The notes below the pieces were generated by a model. The model was not told the origin of the DNA. It saw only the letters and a program-made list of their open reading frames with translations, and did no database searches. Positions 29,461-38,627 of a DNA stretch of 64,000 nt are shown piece after piece. How positions within the stretch are numbered: position 1 is the stretch's first letter; each line of letters begins with the position of its first letter. Position numbers and translations under genes: made by a program. The stretch comes from Bacillus timonensis. GTDB lineage: Bacteria; Bacillota; Bacilli; Bacillales; Bacillaceae_L. Where the stretch lies: positions 79,642 through 143,641 of the forward strand of contig NZ_SLUB01000007.1 of NCBI RefSeq assembly GCF_004799755.1, given 5' to 3'.

Positions 29461-32297
29461 TGCTGATTCCCTCCTTTGTCTATATGCAATGCATCTTGCA
29501 TGATCCAAGCTTGTTCTTGTTTATGAATATCTGGGTCGCCCGTTGCTGGACTTGAACGCTTCGGTCTACCAATATAATCTACTTTAATGTATTCAGATAA
29601 AACGTCCATTAATACTGAGTGTAGAGCTGGCCATGCTCCCATATTCTTAGGCTCTTCTTGAACCCAAACAACCTCTTTAAGATTTGGATACTGACTAACT
29701 AATTCCTCTACTTCTTTCTTAGGGAATGGATACAGTTGTTCCACTCTCGCAATATGCAAGCTGTCTGCTAGTTCAGCAGGTAAGTTAGCCGCTTCTGTTG
29801 CTAGGTCAATTGCTACTTTACCCGTACAAAGTATTAAGCGTGTCACTTTCTCTTTCTCAGTTCCCATTCCTGGTTGCTCAAGTAATGGCTTGAAGCTTCC
29901 ATGGGTTAAATCTGCTAGCGACGAAGCTGTTTGCGGATGACGTAGCAGACTCTTTGGTGTCATCACAATCAATGGTCTTGCTTCTTCGGTTGAAGTAAGC
30001 AAGGATTGTCTTCTTAATAAATGGAAGTATTGAGAAGCACTAGTTACGTTCGCCACAATCCAGTTGTTTTCACCAGCTGCATTTAAGAATCGCTCCACTC
30101 TACCACTTGAGTGCTCTGGACCTTGTCCTTCATATCCATGTGGTAAAAGCATCACAAGACCTGATTTTTGTCCCCATTTCGCATGACCTGAAGAAATGAA
30201 TTGGTCAATAATTGGCTGAGCTACGTTCACAAAGTCACCAAACTGTGCTTCCCAAAGGACAAGCGCATTCTCATCTTGAACACTATACCCATACTCAAAT
30301 CCAAGAACAGCAGTTTCAGATAATGGGCTGTTATAGATGGAGAATGAAGCTTTAGCTTCTGGGATATTGTGTAATGGGATATATTTTTCATTAGTTTCAT
30401 AGTCATTTAATGCCACATGACGATGGGCAAATGTTCCTCTTTCACTATCCTGACCCGTTAAGCGAACTGTTTTTCCTTCTGCAAGAACAGATCCGAATGC
30501 TAGTGTTTCTGCCAATGCCCAGTCTACTTTATTGTCTTCATCCAGAGCATTTTCGCGGCGCTTTAAAATACGCTCAAGCTTTGGATACACAGATAAAGAT
30601 TGTGGCCATTGTAGTAATCCCTTATTCATACTACGTAATAGCTCAGCATCTACTGTCGTATCGAATTCCGGAATAGCAGATAAAGCTTTTGGCTTCTTAG
30701 GCTTCACACGCTCTTCATTTTCGACAAAATCATCATAAATGGCTTGAAGACTTTGCATGAATTCTTCACGTTTTTCTACAAGTTCCTCGGCTGTCATCAC
30801 GTTCCCGGCAACAAGTTCATTACCATATTTATCAGCAATAACAGGGTGATTTGCAATTTTCTTGTACAATAATGGCTGCGTTACACTTGGGTCATCCATT
30901 TCGTTGTGACCAAAACGTCTGTATCCAACTAAGTCAATTAAAATATCTTTTTCAAAACGCTTACGGTATTCATAAGCAAAATGAATCGCGGAAAGACATG
31001 CTTCAGGGTCATCTGCATTAACACGCAAAATCGGAATTTCATATCCTTTTGCAAGGTCACTCGCAAAACGTGTTGAACGAGAATCTGTATTATTGGTTGT
31101 GAATCCAACCATATTATTGGCAATGATATGAACCGTTCCGCCAGTTTCATAGCCTTTCAATCTGCTTAAGTTTAATGTTTCAGCTACTACACCTTCACCA
31201 GGGAAAGCCGCGTCACCATGTATAAGGACACTAATTGCACTTTGCTTATCTTGAACAGGGTATCCAGCTTTTCTAGTGTTGTCCTGTGCAGCACGGGTAA
31301 GTCCTAATACAACAGGGTTAACGAACTCTAGGTGACTTGGATTGTTCGCAAGATTAATACGAGTTACATGTTCCTTAGGGCCTTTAAACTTTCGATCAGC
31401 TCCCAAGTGATATTTCACATCTCCAGACCACCCATAGTTAATCCCTCTTGAACCTTCAGATGGAATTAAATCTTTGTTTGGTGAATGATGGAACTCGGAG
31501 AAAATCAGTTCATATGGCTTGTGAAGGACATGTGCCAACACATTTAATCGGCCGCGGTGAGCCATACCGATCATAATATTGTCGGTGCCATCACTACTGC
31601 CTTCTTGAATTAAGCGTTCCAGCATTGGTACAAGCATATCCAATCCTTCGATTGAGAAGCGCTTTTGACCAACGAATGTTTTGTGTAAGAACTTCTCAAA
31701 GCCATCCACATTCATGAGACGCTCTGCAAGTTGTTTCTTTTCGTCAGCAGTAAGCTTTAACCCGATTCCATTGATTTCAACCTGCTGTCTTAACCATTGT
31801 CTCTCATCTTCAGCATCAACATGTCCAAATTCATAAGCAATGGTTTGCGTATAAACAGCTTTTAAATGTTCATAGGCATCCCAACCGGTTTGAACGGATG
31901 GAGGAGCTTCCTCCCAAATATATGTCGCTGGAATATCCATTAATTCTTCTTTCGTGAGGTTGTAATAACTAGGCTCTAAAAAGCTTGTATCTGGCTTCGG
32001 TCTAGTGCGAAGCGGATAGATATCAGCTGCTAAATGCCCATATGCACGAATGTTTTTGATTAATTTACTTCCAGATGTAATCGTCTTGATTGTCTTCGGT
32101 GAGATCCCCCCACTTACTAATTCTGCTGTTGTTTCTTGCTCATCTGCTGGTGGTGGACCAAGTTCTTCGAAAAGCGCTTTCACAGAAGGGTCTACTGAAC
32201 TTGGATCATTCTTGTATTTTTCATACATGTCAAAGACATACCCCATATTTGGGCCATAGAATGACTCCCACACATTTTTCCTTTGTTGGTTATCCAT
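29457..32297 (-). CDS. odhA: 2-oxoglutarate dehydrogenase E1
   Basis: This thiamine-diphosphate-dependent decarboxylase subunit of the TCA-cycle complex has about 946 residues. Recognisable parts are the N-terminal [16 protein letters not shown], the substrate-site [15 protein letters not shown], the ThDP/Mg motif [16 protein letters not shown]...NNMVGFTTN, and [18 protein letters not shown] near the C-terminus. I start at MDNQQRK, 11 bases after GGAGG. An ATG six codons earlier has no binding site. It forms a two-gene operon with odhB. Confidence 0.96.
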   Translation of the reverse strand: MDNQQRKNVWESFYGPNMGYVFDMYEKYKNDPSSVDPSVKALFEELGPPPADEQETTAELVSGGISPKTIKTITSGSKLIKNIRAYGHLAADIYPLRTRPKPDTSFLEPSYYNLTKEELMDIPATYIWEEAPPSVQTGWDAYEHLKAVYTQTIAYEFGHVDAEDERQWLRQQVEINGIGLKLTADEKKQLAERLMNVDGFEKFLHKTFVGQKRFSIEGLDMLVPMLERLIQEGSSDGTDNIMIGMAHRGRLNVLAHVLHKPYELIFSEFHHSPNKDLIPSEGSRGINYGWSGDVKYHLGADRKFKGPKEHVTRINLANNPSHLEFVNPVVLGLTRAAQDNTRKAGYPVQDKQSAISVLIHGDAAFPGEGVVAETLNLSRLKGYETGGTVHIIANNMVGFTTNNTDSRSTRFASDLAKGYEIPILRVNADDPEACLSAIHFAYEYRKRFEKDILIDLVGYRRFGHNEMDDPSVTQPLLYKKIANHPVIADKYGNELVAGNVMTAEELVEKREEFMQSLQAIYDDFVENEERVKPKKPKALSAIPEFDTTVDAELLRSMNKGLLQWPQSLSVYPKLERILKRRENALDEDNKVDWALAETLAFGSVLAEGKTVRLTGQDSERGTFAHRHVALNDYETNEKYIPLHNIPEAKASFSIYNSPLSETAVLGFEYGYSVQDENALVLWEAQFGDFVNVAQPIIDQFISSGHAKWGQKSGLVMLLPHGYEGQGPEHSSGRVERFLNAAGENNWIVANVTSASQYFHLLRRQSLLTSTEEARPLIVMTPKSLLRHPQTASSLADLTHGSFKPLLEQPGMGTEKEKVTRLILCTGKVAIDLATEAANLPAELADSLHIARVEQLYPFPKKEVEELVSQYPNLKEVVWVQEEPKNMGAWPALHSVLMDVLSEYIKVDYIGRPKRSSPATGDPDIHKQEQAWIMQDALHIDKGGNQQ

Positions 32298-32538
32298 TTT
32301 GTTGTTAGCCTCCATATTACATTCATACTTTGTAATACTTAATAGACAAATTTTTATTTTATAGAACTATGACGTCTACCCATACTATACCCCATTACCA
32401 GTTAATTTCTAGTAAAATGCTTACATTGGAATTTTCCAGAAAAAAGCCAGAAAAACAGGCAAAATAAGAGTCATTATATAGTCATAATTCTGATTAAATA
32501 TGTTATCCTTATCTTATAGTTGAAAGCAGAAAGTTTCC

Positions 32539-32552
32539 TTGATATAAATCAA
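32539..32552. promoter_or_regulatory. FNR-type box TTGATATAAATCAA
   Basis: TTGAT-N4-ATCAA matches the classical FNR half-sites perfectly. It lies about 210 bases upstream of the Crp/Fnr-family gene and about 240 bases upstream of odhA, so either gene could be the target. Confidence 0.65.
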
Positions 32553-32614
32553 GTTTTCAAAGGAATTTTGCTAAAGAAAAATATATGATTTGGAATAACA
32601 TAAAGTGAAGTCTC

Positions 32615-32629
32615 TATTGTAGTACAATA
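32615..32629. promoter_or_regulatory. Perfect 15-base palindrome
   Basis: TATTGTA-G-TACAATA, 70 bases downstream of the FNR-type box. No regulator is assigned. Confidence 0.45.
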
Positions 32630-32751
32630 TTCCACTTGAAGTAAAGAAACCGTTAGAAAAGTTGTTGATTGATTTACACTTTTAGAACCAAAAGACCGTT
32701 TAGACTTCGAACAGGGTAGGTAAACTAAAGTACAACAGGAGTCCGCATTTT

Positions 32752-33477
32752 ATGGGCATTTTGAAAGGAGAAAAAGTGTTCTGTATGATTAGCAGTCCAC
32801 ATGATCCAAGCTATATTTGTCACGTACCTATTTTTCAAGGTTTAAATGAGGAGGAAATGAATCTTTTACAAAAGGTCGTTCAGATTCGTGATTATCACAA
32901 GGGGGATGTGATTTTTAGAGAAGGTGACCCTTCTGACACTCTCTATATTATTGGGGAGGGCATTATTAAAATCACAAAAGTGGCAGAGGACGGAAAGGAA
33001 CAAATTGTTCGCCTCTTATTCCCTGACGACTTTTTTGGACAGTCTGCAATGCTTCAATCAGAAAATCATTATGCAAATGCGGTTGCGATTAGTGACACCG
33101 TTATCTATACCATTCAGAAACAAGATTTTTTCAATACATTAGAACGCAATCATAAAATGGCACTTCGATTCATGCGGGCATTAAACGAAAGAATTTATCA
33201 AGCCGACGAGTGGATGAGTTTACTAAGCTTAATGGAGGTCGAGCAACGGTTAGCAAGTGTCCTCCTTTTATTCAATGACCGAGTTCGCTCCAAAGATGGT
33301 CGTTTTAAGCTTCCTATTACAAAAAAGGTTTTGGCTTCTCTAATTGGTACAACGCCTGAAACCATCAGCCGGAAATTTGTTAAGTTCATTTCAGAAAACC
33401 TCATTGAGGTAAATGGTCAAAGGAATATTCATATCCTTGATCTTGAGGGCTTAAAAAAGAAGGCAAAAACATTATAA
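32752..33477 (+). CDS. Crp/Fnr-family transcription regulator
   Basis: This regulator of 241 residues has an N-terminal cyclic-nucleotide-binding-like domain (residues about 25-145, GDVIFREGDPSDTLYIIGEG) and a C-terminal winged helix. The recognition helix TTPETISRKF has Glu203, Ser206 and Arg207 in the E..SR pattern that FNR uses to read TTGAT. There is no N-terminal FNR-type cysteine cluster; only Cys11 and Cys23 are present, so iron-sulfur sensing is doubtful. The ligand is unknown. The ATG has AGGAG 10 bases upstream; a GTG eight codons in also has AAAGGAG in front. It is divergent from odhA. Confidence 0.88.
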   Translation: MGILKGEKVFCMISSPHDPSYICHVPIFQGLNEEEMNLLQKVVQIRDYHKGDVIFREGDPSDTLYIIGEGIIKITKVAEDGKEQIVRLLFPDDFFGQSAMLQSENHYANAVAISDTVIYTIQKQDFFNTLERNHKMALRFMRALNERIYQADEWMSLLSLMEVEQRLASVLLLFNDRVRSKDGRFKLPITKKVLASLIGTTPETISRKFVKFISENLIEVNGQRNIHILDLEGLKKKAKTL

Positions 33478-33485
33478 AGGTGTAG

Positions 33486-33516
33486 CCCCACATTCGAAAA
33501 TGTGGGGTGTTTTTTT
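33486..33516 (+). terminator. Terminator of the Crp/Fnr gene
   Basis: CCCCACATT pairs with AATGTGGGG, followed by TGTTTTTTT. Confidence 0.9.
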
Positions 33517-33521
33517 GTCGC

Positions 33522-33553
33522 AAAATAAAACGCCCGACCATTTTGGCCGAGCG
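33522..33553 (-). terminator. Terminator of the M23 peptidase gene
   Basis: On the minus strand CGCTCGGCC pairs with GGTCGGGCG, followed by TTTTATTTTG. Confidence 0.85.
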
Positions 33554-33564
33554 CTTTTACACCA

Positions 33565-34872
33565 TTAATATGACACATATAGAAGTGGGTTGACTGCGTT
33601 TGAGTGCCCTCCACTGTATTGGGTTGGACTATATGGTCCGTCATAGATTTCAAAATGAAGATGTGGTCCCGTTGAGTCACCTGTATTTCCCATGTAGCCA
33701 ATCAATTGACCTTGTTCTACTCGGTCATACTGACTAACAAAACGTTGATCTAAATGTGCATAGACAGTAGTCATTTGCCGTCCATTGATATAGTGGGTAA
33801 TCATAATGACATTTCCATAACTACTTTCTAGACGGGATCGTGTAATCGTGCCGCTTGCTGCTGCATAGATTGGAACATTTCCTACACGACCACCTTTTCC
33901 AATATCAATCCCAAAGTGCATTTTTCCCCAACGCATTTCAAAACGCGAAGTTAAACGCCCTGTTGTCGGGTTTATAAATGCCCCATTGTTCACAACAGGA
34001 GGTGGCGGTGGAGGCGGTGTAGTCCCTTCCGCTTCCGCTTTTTTCCGCTCTTCCTCAGCTTTTCTTCGCTGCTCCTCGAGCTCTTTTTGCTTTTGGTTCC
34101 ACGCGTTGATTTCCATCTGGATCGCCTTTTCCTGTGAGGCTAATAACTCTCCGACATCCTCCAATGCATGGAGCTCCTCGTGCATCTTTTGCTCCTCAAC
34201 CTCTAATTGGGCCATTACTTTATTTTGTTCTTGAATTTGACCCTGTAGCTGGACTTCTAACCGATCAAGTTCCTTCAACTGATCTTCCTGCTGCGCAAGC
34301 AAAGTTTTAACTTCTTCTTTGTTTTCTTCAAGTTGTTTAATGTCTGATTCATGCTCCTTCATGATTTCACGGTCAGCTTGTACGAACGTAGATACCGCGC
34401 TTACCCGATTTATAAAATCGTTAAAGCTTTTGGCACCGAGCAACACGTCTACATAACTAACCACTCCACCACTTTGCTGGAGGCTGCGCATCCGCTCTTT
34501 AATAAGCTCGTCCCGCTTGTGAATACGTTCCTCAAGAATCTTCATTTCTGCTTCTAGTCGTTCAATTTCTTCTTTCGTTTCTTGAATTTGTGCTTTTGTA
34601 CCATCAATTTTACTGCGCGTTTCACTTACGGCAGCATCAAGTCGTTTAATTTCCTGTTCAACACCGACTTTTTGTTGTTTAATTTCGCCAATTTTTTCTT
34701 CTTTTTGAGTAATTTCAGACTCTAGCTCAGATTTCTTTTCCTGAACTTCTTTCTTTTCATTTTCTAGCTGTTCATTTTTTTGAATCGCTAATGCAGTATT
34801 AGGCATGGCCGTCAATAAACTTCCGAGTCCTATTGATATACCTACTCCAACCATTAGAAGTTTGCGCTTCAA
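33565..34872 (-). CDS. Coiled-coil M23 murein endopeptidase (EnvC/PcsB-like layout)
   Basis: This exported cell-wall hydrolase has 435 residues. It has a signal peptide (MKRKLLMVGVGISIGLGSLL), then about 230 residues of heptad-rich coiled coil with many Glu, Lys and Gln. A Lys/Glu-rich and proline linker (seven Pro in a row) follows, then an M23 LytM domain. The zinc-site motifs HFGIDIGKGG and GPHLHFEIYDG are intact, so it should be active on stem-peptide crosslinks. The layout recalls FtsEX-controlled hydrolases, but ftsEX is not adjacent. The start is TTG, 12 bases after AAGGGGG. Confidence 0.88.
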   Translation of the reverse strand: MKRKLLMVGVGISIGLGSLLTAMPNTALAIQKNEQLENEKKEVQEKKSELESEITQKEEKIGEIKQQKVGVEQEIKRLDAAVSETRSKIDGTKAQIQETKEEIERLEAEMKILEERIHKRDELIKERMRSLQQSGGVVSYVDVLLGAKSFNDFINRVSAVSTFVQADREIMKEHESDIKQLEENKEEVKTLLAQQEDQLKELDRLEVQLQGQIQEQNKVMAQLEVEEQKMHEELHALEDVGELLASQEKAIQMEINAWNQKQKELEEQRRKAEEERKKAEAEGTTPPPPPPPVVNNGAFINPTTGRLTSRFEMRWGKMHFGIDIGKGGRVGNVPIYAAASGTITRSRLESSYGNVIMITHYINGRQMTTVYAHLDQRFVSQYDRVEQGQLIGYMGNTGDSTGPHLHFEIYDGPYSPTQYSGGHSNAVNPLLYVSY

Positions 34873-35112
34873 CGAAATAGCATCCCCCTTCTACCAACCT
34901 AGCAATCTATCATTTTAATGTGTGATAAACATATTCTTCTTTCACCACATCTATCATATTTTGCTATATATTCTCATGTTTTGTATTATAACATAAAAAT
35001 TTGTCTTAAAACGTCAAAGTAATATTACAAATATATTTCACATTCTATTGAAAACACTGGATTCAGGAAAGATTTTTCGACAAACAAAAGAGACGCACTG
35101 ACTGTATCTCAA
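34873..35112. other. Intergenic region upstream of the M23 gene
   Basis: AT-rich, about 240 bases. A TATAAT on the minus strand (plus 34986-34991) is a possible -10 for the M23 gene, but no good -35 lies at the right distance. I see no gene. Confidence 0.4.
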
Positions 35113-35143
35113 AATAAAAAAACTCGCCTTATTAGACGAGTTT
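35113..35143 (-). terminator. Terminator of the racemase cluster
   Basis: AAACTCG pairs with CGAGTTT, followed by TTTTATTTT on the minus strand, 20 bases after the racemase stop. Confidence 0.85.
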
Positions 35144-35162
35144 CCTATCATTCTCCGAACAT

Positions 35163-35870
35163 TTATTTAAGACGTTTGCCAGAGCGTAATATGGATCTTT
35201 CCACTAGTACATTCATTGCGTCAATACTATACTTCGCAGCATGATTATTTAATTTTATACAAGATAATTCCGTACACGCCAAAATGACTATTTTGCACTT
35301 TTCTTTTTCAACAAGATGCATGATCAATTCTTCAAGCTCACTCGAATCAACGTCAAGGTCACTTTTGACATTATTATAAATAATATCCATAACCTTTTCT
35401 TGTAAGCTATCATTCGGGGCATGAAGAGTTAGGTTATACTTTTTACAAACATCCGCATAGATTCCGCTCTGAATTGTCCCATTTGTCGCAAGAATACCAA
35501 TCCTCGTACCTTCCCCAAACCTTTCATGGATATCCTTAATGGTCTCTTCGACCATGTTGATAATCGGGATCTTTGTCATCTTTTGCAGCTCATCGTAAAA
35601 ATAATGAGAAGTGTTACAAGGAATGGCAATGTTTGCGACCCCTGCTGCTTCTAGCAGCTTGAAATCCTGTTTGACGTCGTTTAAGAACGTTTCACCTGTA
35701 TTTGTAAGAATGGCATGGGTTCGGTCTGGAAGGGATGCATGATTAAGTATGACCATATTGAGATGGTCTTGGTCCTTATGAGCATCTGTTCGATTAACAA
35801 TTTTATCAAAGAAAACAGAGGTTGCCTTTGGACCCATGCCACCAATAATACCTAATGATTTTTGCTCCAT
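35163..35870 (-). CDS. Aspartate/glutamate racemase family protein
   Basis: This cofactor-independent racemase of 235 residues has the paired catalytic cysteines Cys85 (IPCNTSHYF) and Cys199 (ILACTELSC). The N-terminus SLGIIGGMGPKAT is typical of the YgeA/RacD/RacX group. It is expected to interconvert L- and D-aspartate or a related amino acid in the cytosol. It is the last gene of a same-strand cluster with a D-Asp-ligase-like ATP-grasp protein, which argues for D-aspartate supply. AGGTG precedes the ATG and a terminator follows. Generic amino-acid racemase activity like that of RacX is the alternative. Confidence 0.88.
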   Translation of the reverse strand: MEQKSLGIIGGMGPKATSVFFDKIVNRTDAHKDQDHLNMVILNHASLPDRTHAILTNTGETFLNDVKQDFKLLEAAGVANIAIPCNTSHYFYDELQKMTKIPIINMVEETIKDIHERFGEGTRIGILATNGTIQSGIYADVCKKYNLTLHAPNDSLQEKVMDIIYNNVKSDLDVDSSELEELIMHLVEKEKCKIVILACTELSCIKLNNHAAKYSIDAMNVLVERSILRSGKRLK

Positions 35871-35889
35871 GTTAACACCTATTTCCTAA

Positions 35890-36675
35890 TTACTTTACTG
35901 TCATTGCATGACTCCCTAAGTCCTCATAGCTTGCAAAAAATGCATCTGCCTCATAGGTGATTTGTCCTTGCAATGGATCCATAACATGCACCTTGTCACC
36001 TATATAGCCATTTAGGACAACTGAGTGTAAATTTGTCGGTGCATTGAACTCTGTGTTTGTGTCATTAATATTCCAAGAATAATTCACTTTTTTCTCAGTT
36101 AAGTCTAAAGTTACCCAAATCACTACAGGGTTCCCCTCTTCAAGTTCCATCATGATTTCCTCACGAGAACTCCCACTTAAGTCTACTGGTTCTAACTTGG
36201 CTCCTACCTCATCTATGTAAGCTTGAGCTGCCTTTACAATCGGGGGCGCGTAGGAAAAGAATCCACTCCATTGCCGTGGGTTTCCGGCATATGCCTTACT
36301 CGGATCTGGTCCATACAATACATTGTTGACCGTTTTAAAAGGCTCCTTCGGCAAATAGTTATCAGCCAGGTCTAATTTAGAAACGTTATAGCCATTAAAA
36401 TTTAAAATAGAAGTTAACGAAGTAATTTCACAGCCGTTCGGTAATTCCGGTAACTGGAGTACCTTTTCAACCGGAATAAATACCTCAATTTTACCATTCA
36501 ATACTTCTCGATATGGATTCGCCTCCTGGGCATACACAGTTGTAAGCCCAGAAAACACACCATCAGTTCCAGAAATCACACTTCTAGCAATTCCCTTAAC
36601 GGTTTCAACATTCACTAATAAATAAATGACACATATGAGATTCAAAAATAATAATCCCGTTACTATTTTTTTCAC
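35890..36675 (-). CDS. Exported C39-like cysteine protease
   Basis: This protein of 261 residues has an N-terminal membrane or signal segment (LLFLNLICVIYLLV) and a papain-like C39 domain. The catalytic Cys82 lies in LPNGCEITSL, the His in NLHSVVLNGY and the Asp in VHVMDPLQG. The domain resembles YvpB-type C39 proteins, so it should act outside the membrane. The start is GTG behind GGGGGGAGGGG. It lies 97 bases after the asparagine synthetase gene and 19 bases before the racemase gene. In this company it may cut peptidoglycan crosslinks carrying the modified branch; that is inference. Confidence 0.82.
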   Translation of the reverse strand: MKKIVTGLLFLNLICVIYLLVNVETVKGIARSVISGTDGVFSGLTTVYAQEANPYREVLNGKIEVFIPVEKVLQLPELPNGCEITSLTSILNFNGYNVSKLDLADNYLPKEPFKTVNNVLYGPDPSKAYAGNPRQWSGFFSYAPPIVKAAQAYIDEVGAKLEPVDLSGSSREEIMMELEEGNPVVIWVTLDLTEKKVNYSWNINDTNTEFNAPTNLHSVVLNGYIGDKVHVMDPLQGQITYEADAFFASYEDLGSHAMTVK

Positions 36676-36772
36676 TTCTATCTGCCCCTCCCCCCACTCT
36701 TAACGTGGGTTCCTTCTGCTGAAATAAAGTTAGACAATTACTAGAAACCATTTATATGTGAAAAAACTGATT

Positions 36773-38620
36773 TTATAACTCGACGAAAAATTTCTTATAC
36801 CATACAAGGAATACATAAACCGTATAGATGTTTCTTGCGTAGTTATGTTTTCCTTGGTAATGATCATTAAGGTATCTCATAAGTTCTTCTGTTTGGAAGA
36901 ATTCTTTTGCAATATCGGATTCGAACATTTCTTTTACAATGTTGTAGTATTTCTCTTCACGGAGCCAGTGTCTCATTGGAACTGGGAATCCTACTTTTTC
37001 GCGCTTTGCCCATTCCTCAGGTAGCACTTTTTCTGATGCAGCACGAAGAGCATATTTGGTATCAATATCATTCACACGTAAATCACTAGGGATGTGAGAA
37101 GCCATTGACATGACTTCTTTATCTAAAAATGGTACCCGTAATTCAATGGAGTGTGCCATACTCATTTTGTCTGCTTTTAAGAGGATATCCCCTGGCAGCC
37201 AAAGCTTCAGGTCAAGATATTGCATTTTTGTAACATCATCTTTCCCCTTAACCTTATCATATACTTTTTTCGTAATATTTTGTACAGAAGGGCCTGTTTG
37301 ATATTCATCTTTTAGGACTTTTCGAGCATCTTCTTCCTCAAATATTCTAGCTTGACCGATGAATTTTTCCTCAACCGGTTGGCCACCCTTTACAAGGAAG
37401 TTCGTGATTTTATTTTGCGGTAGCGCAGCACTGATTCCGGAAATCATACGTCGAATTCCATATGGAATCTTTTCGTATTTTTCTAGCTTTCCAGACTTTT
37501 GGTACCATGCATAGCCACCAAAAATTTCATCTGCCCCTTCACCAGAAAGAACAACCGTTACGTGCTCACTTGCTAATTTTGATAAAAAGTATAATGGAAC
37601 GGATGATAGGTTTGATTGCGGCTCATCCATGTGATATTGGATAGTAGGCAGCATTTCAAACGCCTGATCTGCCGTCATCAATTCTTTATAGTTCTCAATT
37701 TCAAGGATATCGGATAAATCCTTTGCTAAGTTCGTTTCATTGAAGATTCCCTCGTGATCCTGGAATCCTACAGAAAATGTTTTATTTGGCATTAATAAAG
37801 CCGTGATATAACTTGAATCAACCCCACCTGAAAGGAAGGAACCAACCTTTACATCACTAATTTTATGGTAATTGACCGATTCCTTTAAGGTATTGTTAAT
37901 TTCTTCAATATAATGGTCAAGCCCTTTATCATCGGCGTTAAAATCAATATCCCAATAAGGCTTGATTTCGATATTTCCTTTTTTGTAGAGCATGTAATGA
38001 CCAGGCTTTAATTTATAGACACCTTTGAAAAAGGTCTCATCAAGCACTGAATATTGGAAAGTTAAATAAGGCTTGATCGCATCTTTATTTAACTCCTTCT
38101 TAAAAGCTGGCTGTTTTAAAAATGACTTAATTTCAGATCCGAAGATAAGAGAGTTATCTGTTGTATTTTGCGTATAGTATAAAGGCTTTATCCCAAAGAA
38201 ATCACGTGCTAAAAACATGGACTCATTGTTCTTATCCCAAATCGCAAATGCAAACATCCCACGAACCTTTTGTAAAAGGTCCACTCCATATTCCTCATAT
38301 GCATGAACGACAACTTCACTGTCAGAATCACATTTAAAAATATGCCCTTTTTCAATAAGATCCTCGCGAAGCTCTTGATAGTTGTAGATTTCACCATTGA
38401 AAACTAAAACACAGCTACCATCTTCATTGAGCATAGGCTGGTTCCCTTCTTCAGATAAATCAATAATGCTTAGGCGGCGAAAGCCTAAGGTTGCTTGATC
38501 ATCAGAAAAATAGTTGCCACTATCAGGACCTCTATGAATAATGGTGTCCATCATATCATTTATTACTTGTACTTTATCTATTTCAAGCTTTGAATCAGCA
38601 AAACCAACGAAACCACACAT
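36773..38620 (-). CDS. asnB: Glutamine-dependent asparagine synthetase
   Basis: This amidotransferase of 615 residues has an N-terminal class-II glutaminase domain beginning MCGFVGF (Cys2 nucleophile), with RGPDS and NGEIYN. The synthetase domain has the PP-loop SGGVDSS at 264-270 and SGEGADEIFGGY. The family makes asparagine from aspartate. Close members instead amidate cell-wall residues, such as diaminopimelate (B. subtilis AsnB) or the D-Asp cross-bridge (lactococcal AsnH). The gene starts seven bases after the MurE-like gene, whose last codons carry its AAGGTGA. Context favours amidation of a wall precursor. Confidence 0.93.
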   Translation of the reverse strand: MCGFVGFADSKLEIDKVQVINDMMDTIIHRGPDSGNYFSDDQATLGFRRLSIIDLSEEGNQPMLNEDGSCVLVFNGEIYNYQELREDLIEKGHIFKCDSDSEVVVHAYEEYGVDLLQKVRGMFAFAIWDKNNESMFLARDFFGIKPLYYTQNTTDNSLIFGSEIKSFLKQPAFKKELNKDAIKPYLTFQYSVLDETFFKGVYKLKPGHYMLYKKGNIEIKPYWDIDFNADDKGLDHYIEEINNTLKESVNYHKISDVKVGSFLSGGVDSSYITALLMPNKTFSVGFQDHEGIFNETNLAKDLSDILEIENYKELMTADQAFEMLPTIQYHMDEPQSNLSSVPLYFLSKLASEHVTVVLSGEGADEIFGGYAWYQKSGKLEKYEKIPYGIRRMISGISAALPQNKITNFLVKGGQPVEEKFIGQARIFEEEDARKVLKDEYQTGPSVQNITKKVYDKVKGKDDVTKMQYLDLKLWLPGDILLKADKMSMAHSIELRVPFLDKEVMSMASHIPSDLRVNDIDTKYALRAASEKVLPEEWAKREKVGFPVPMRHWLREEKYYNIVKEMFESDIAKEFFQTEELMRYLNDHYQGKHNYARNIYTVYVFLVWYKKFFVEL

Positions 38621-38627
38621 AGTTTTA

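Larger units (their letters stand above)
32298..32751. other. Regulatory region between odhA and the Crp/Fnr gene
   Basis: This is 454 bases between divergent genes with no ORF. It holds an FNR-type palindrome and a second palindrome, listed separately. I see no unambiguous promoter for either gene. AGGAG lies 10 bases before the regulator's ATG. Confidence 0.6.

Noticed and set aside
33986..34234. Gly-rich open frame antisense to the M23 gene
   Set aside because: It is the complement of the proline linker and Lys/Glu-rich segment of the real gene.
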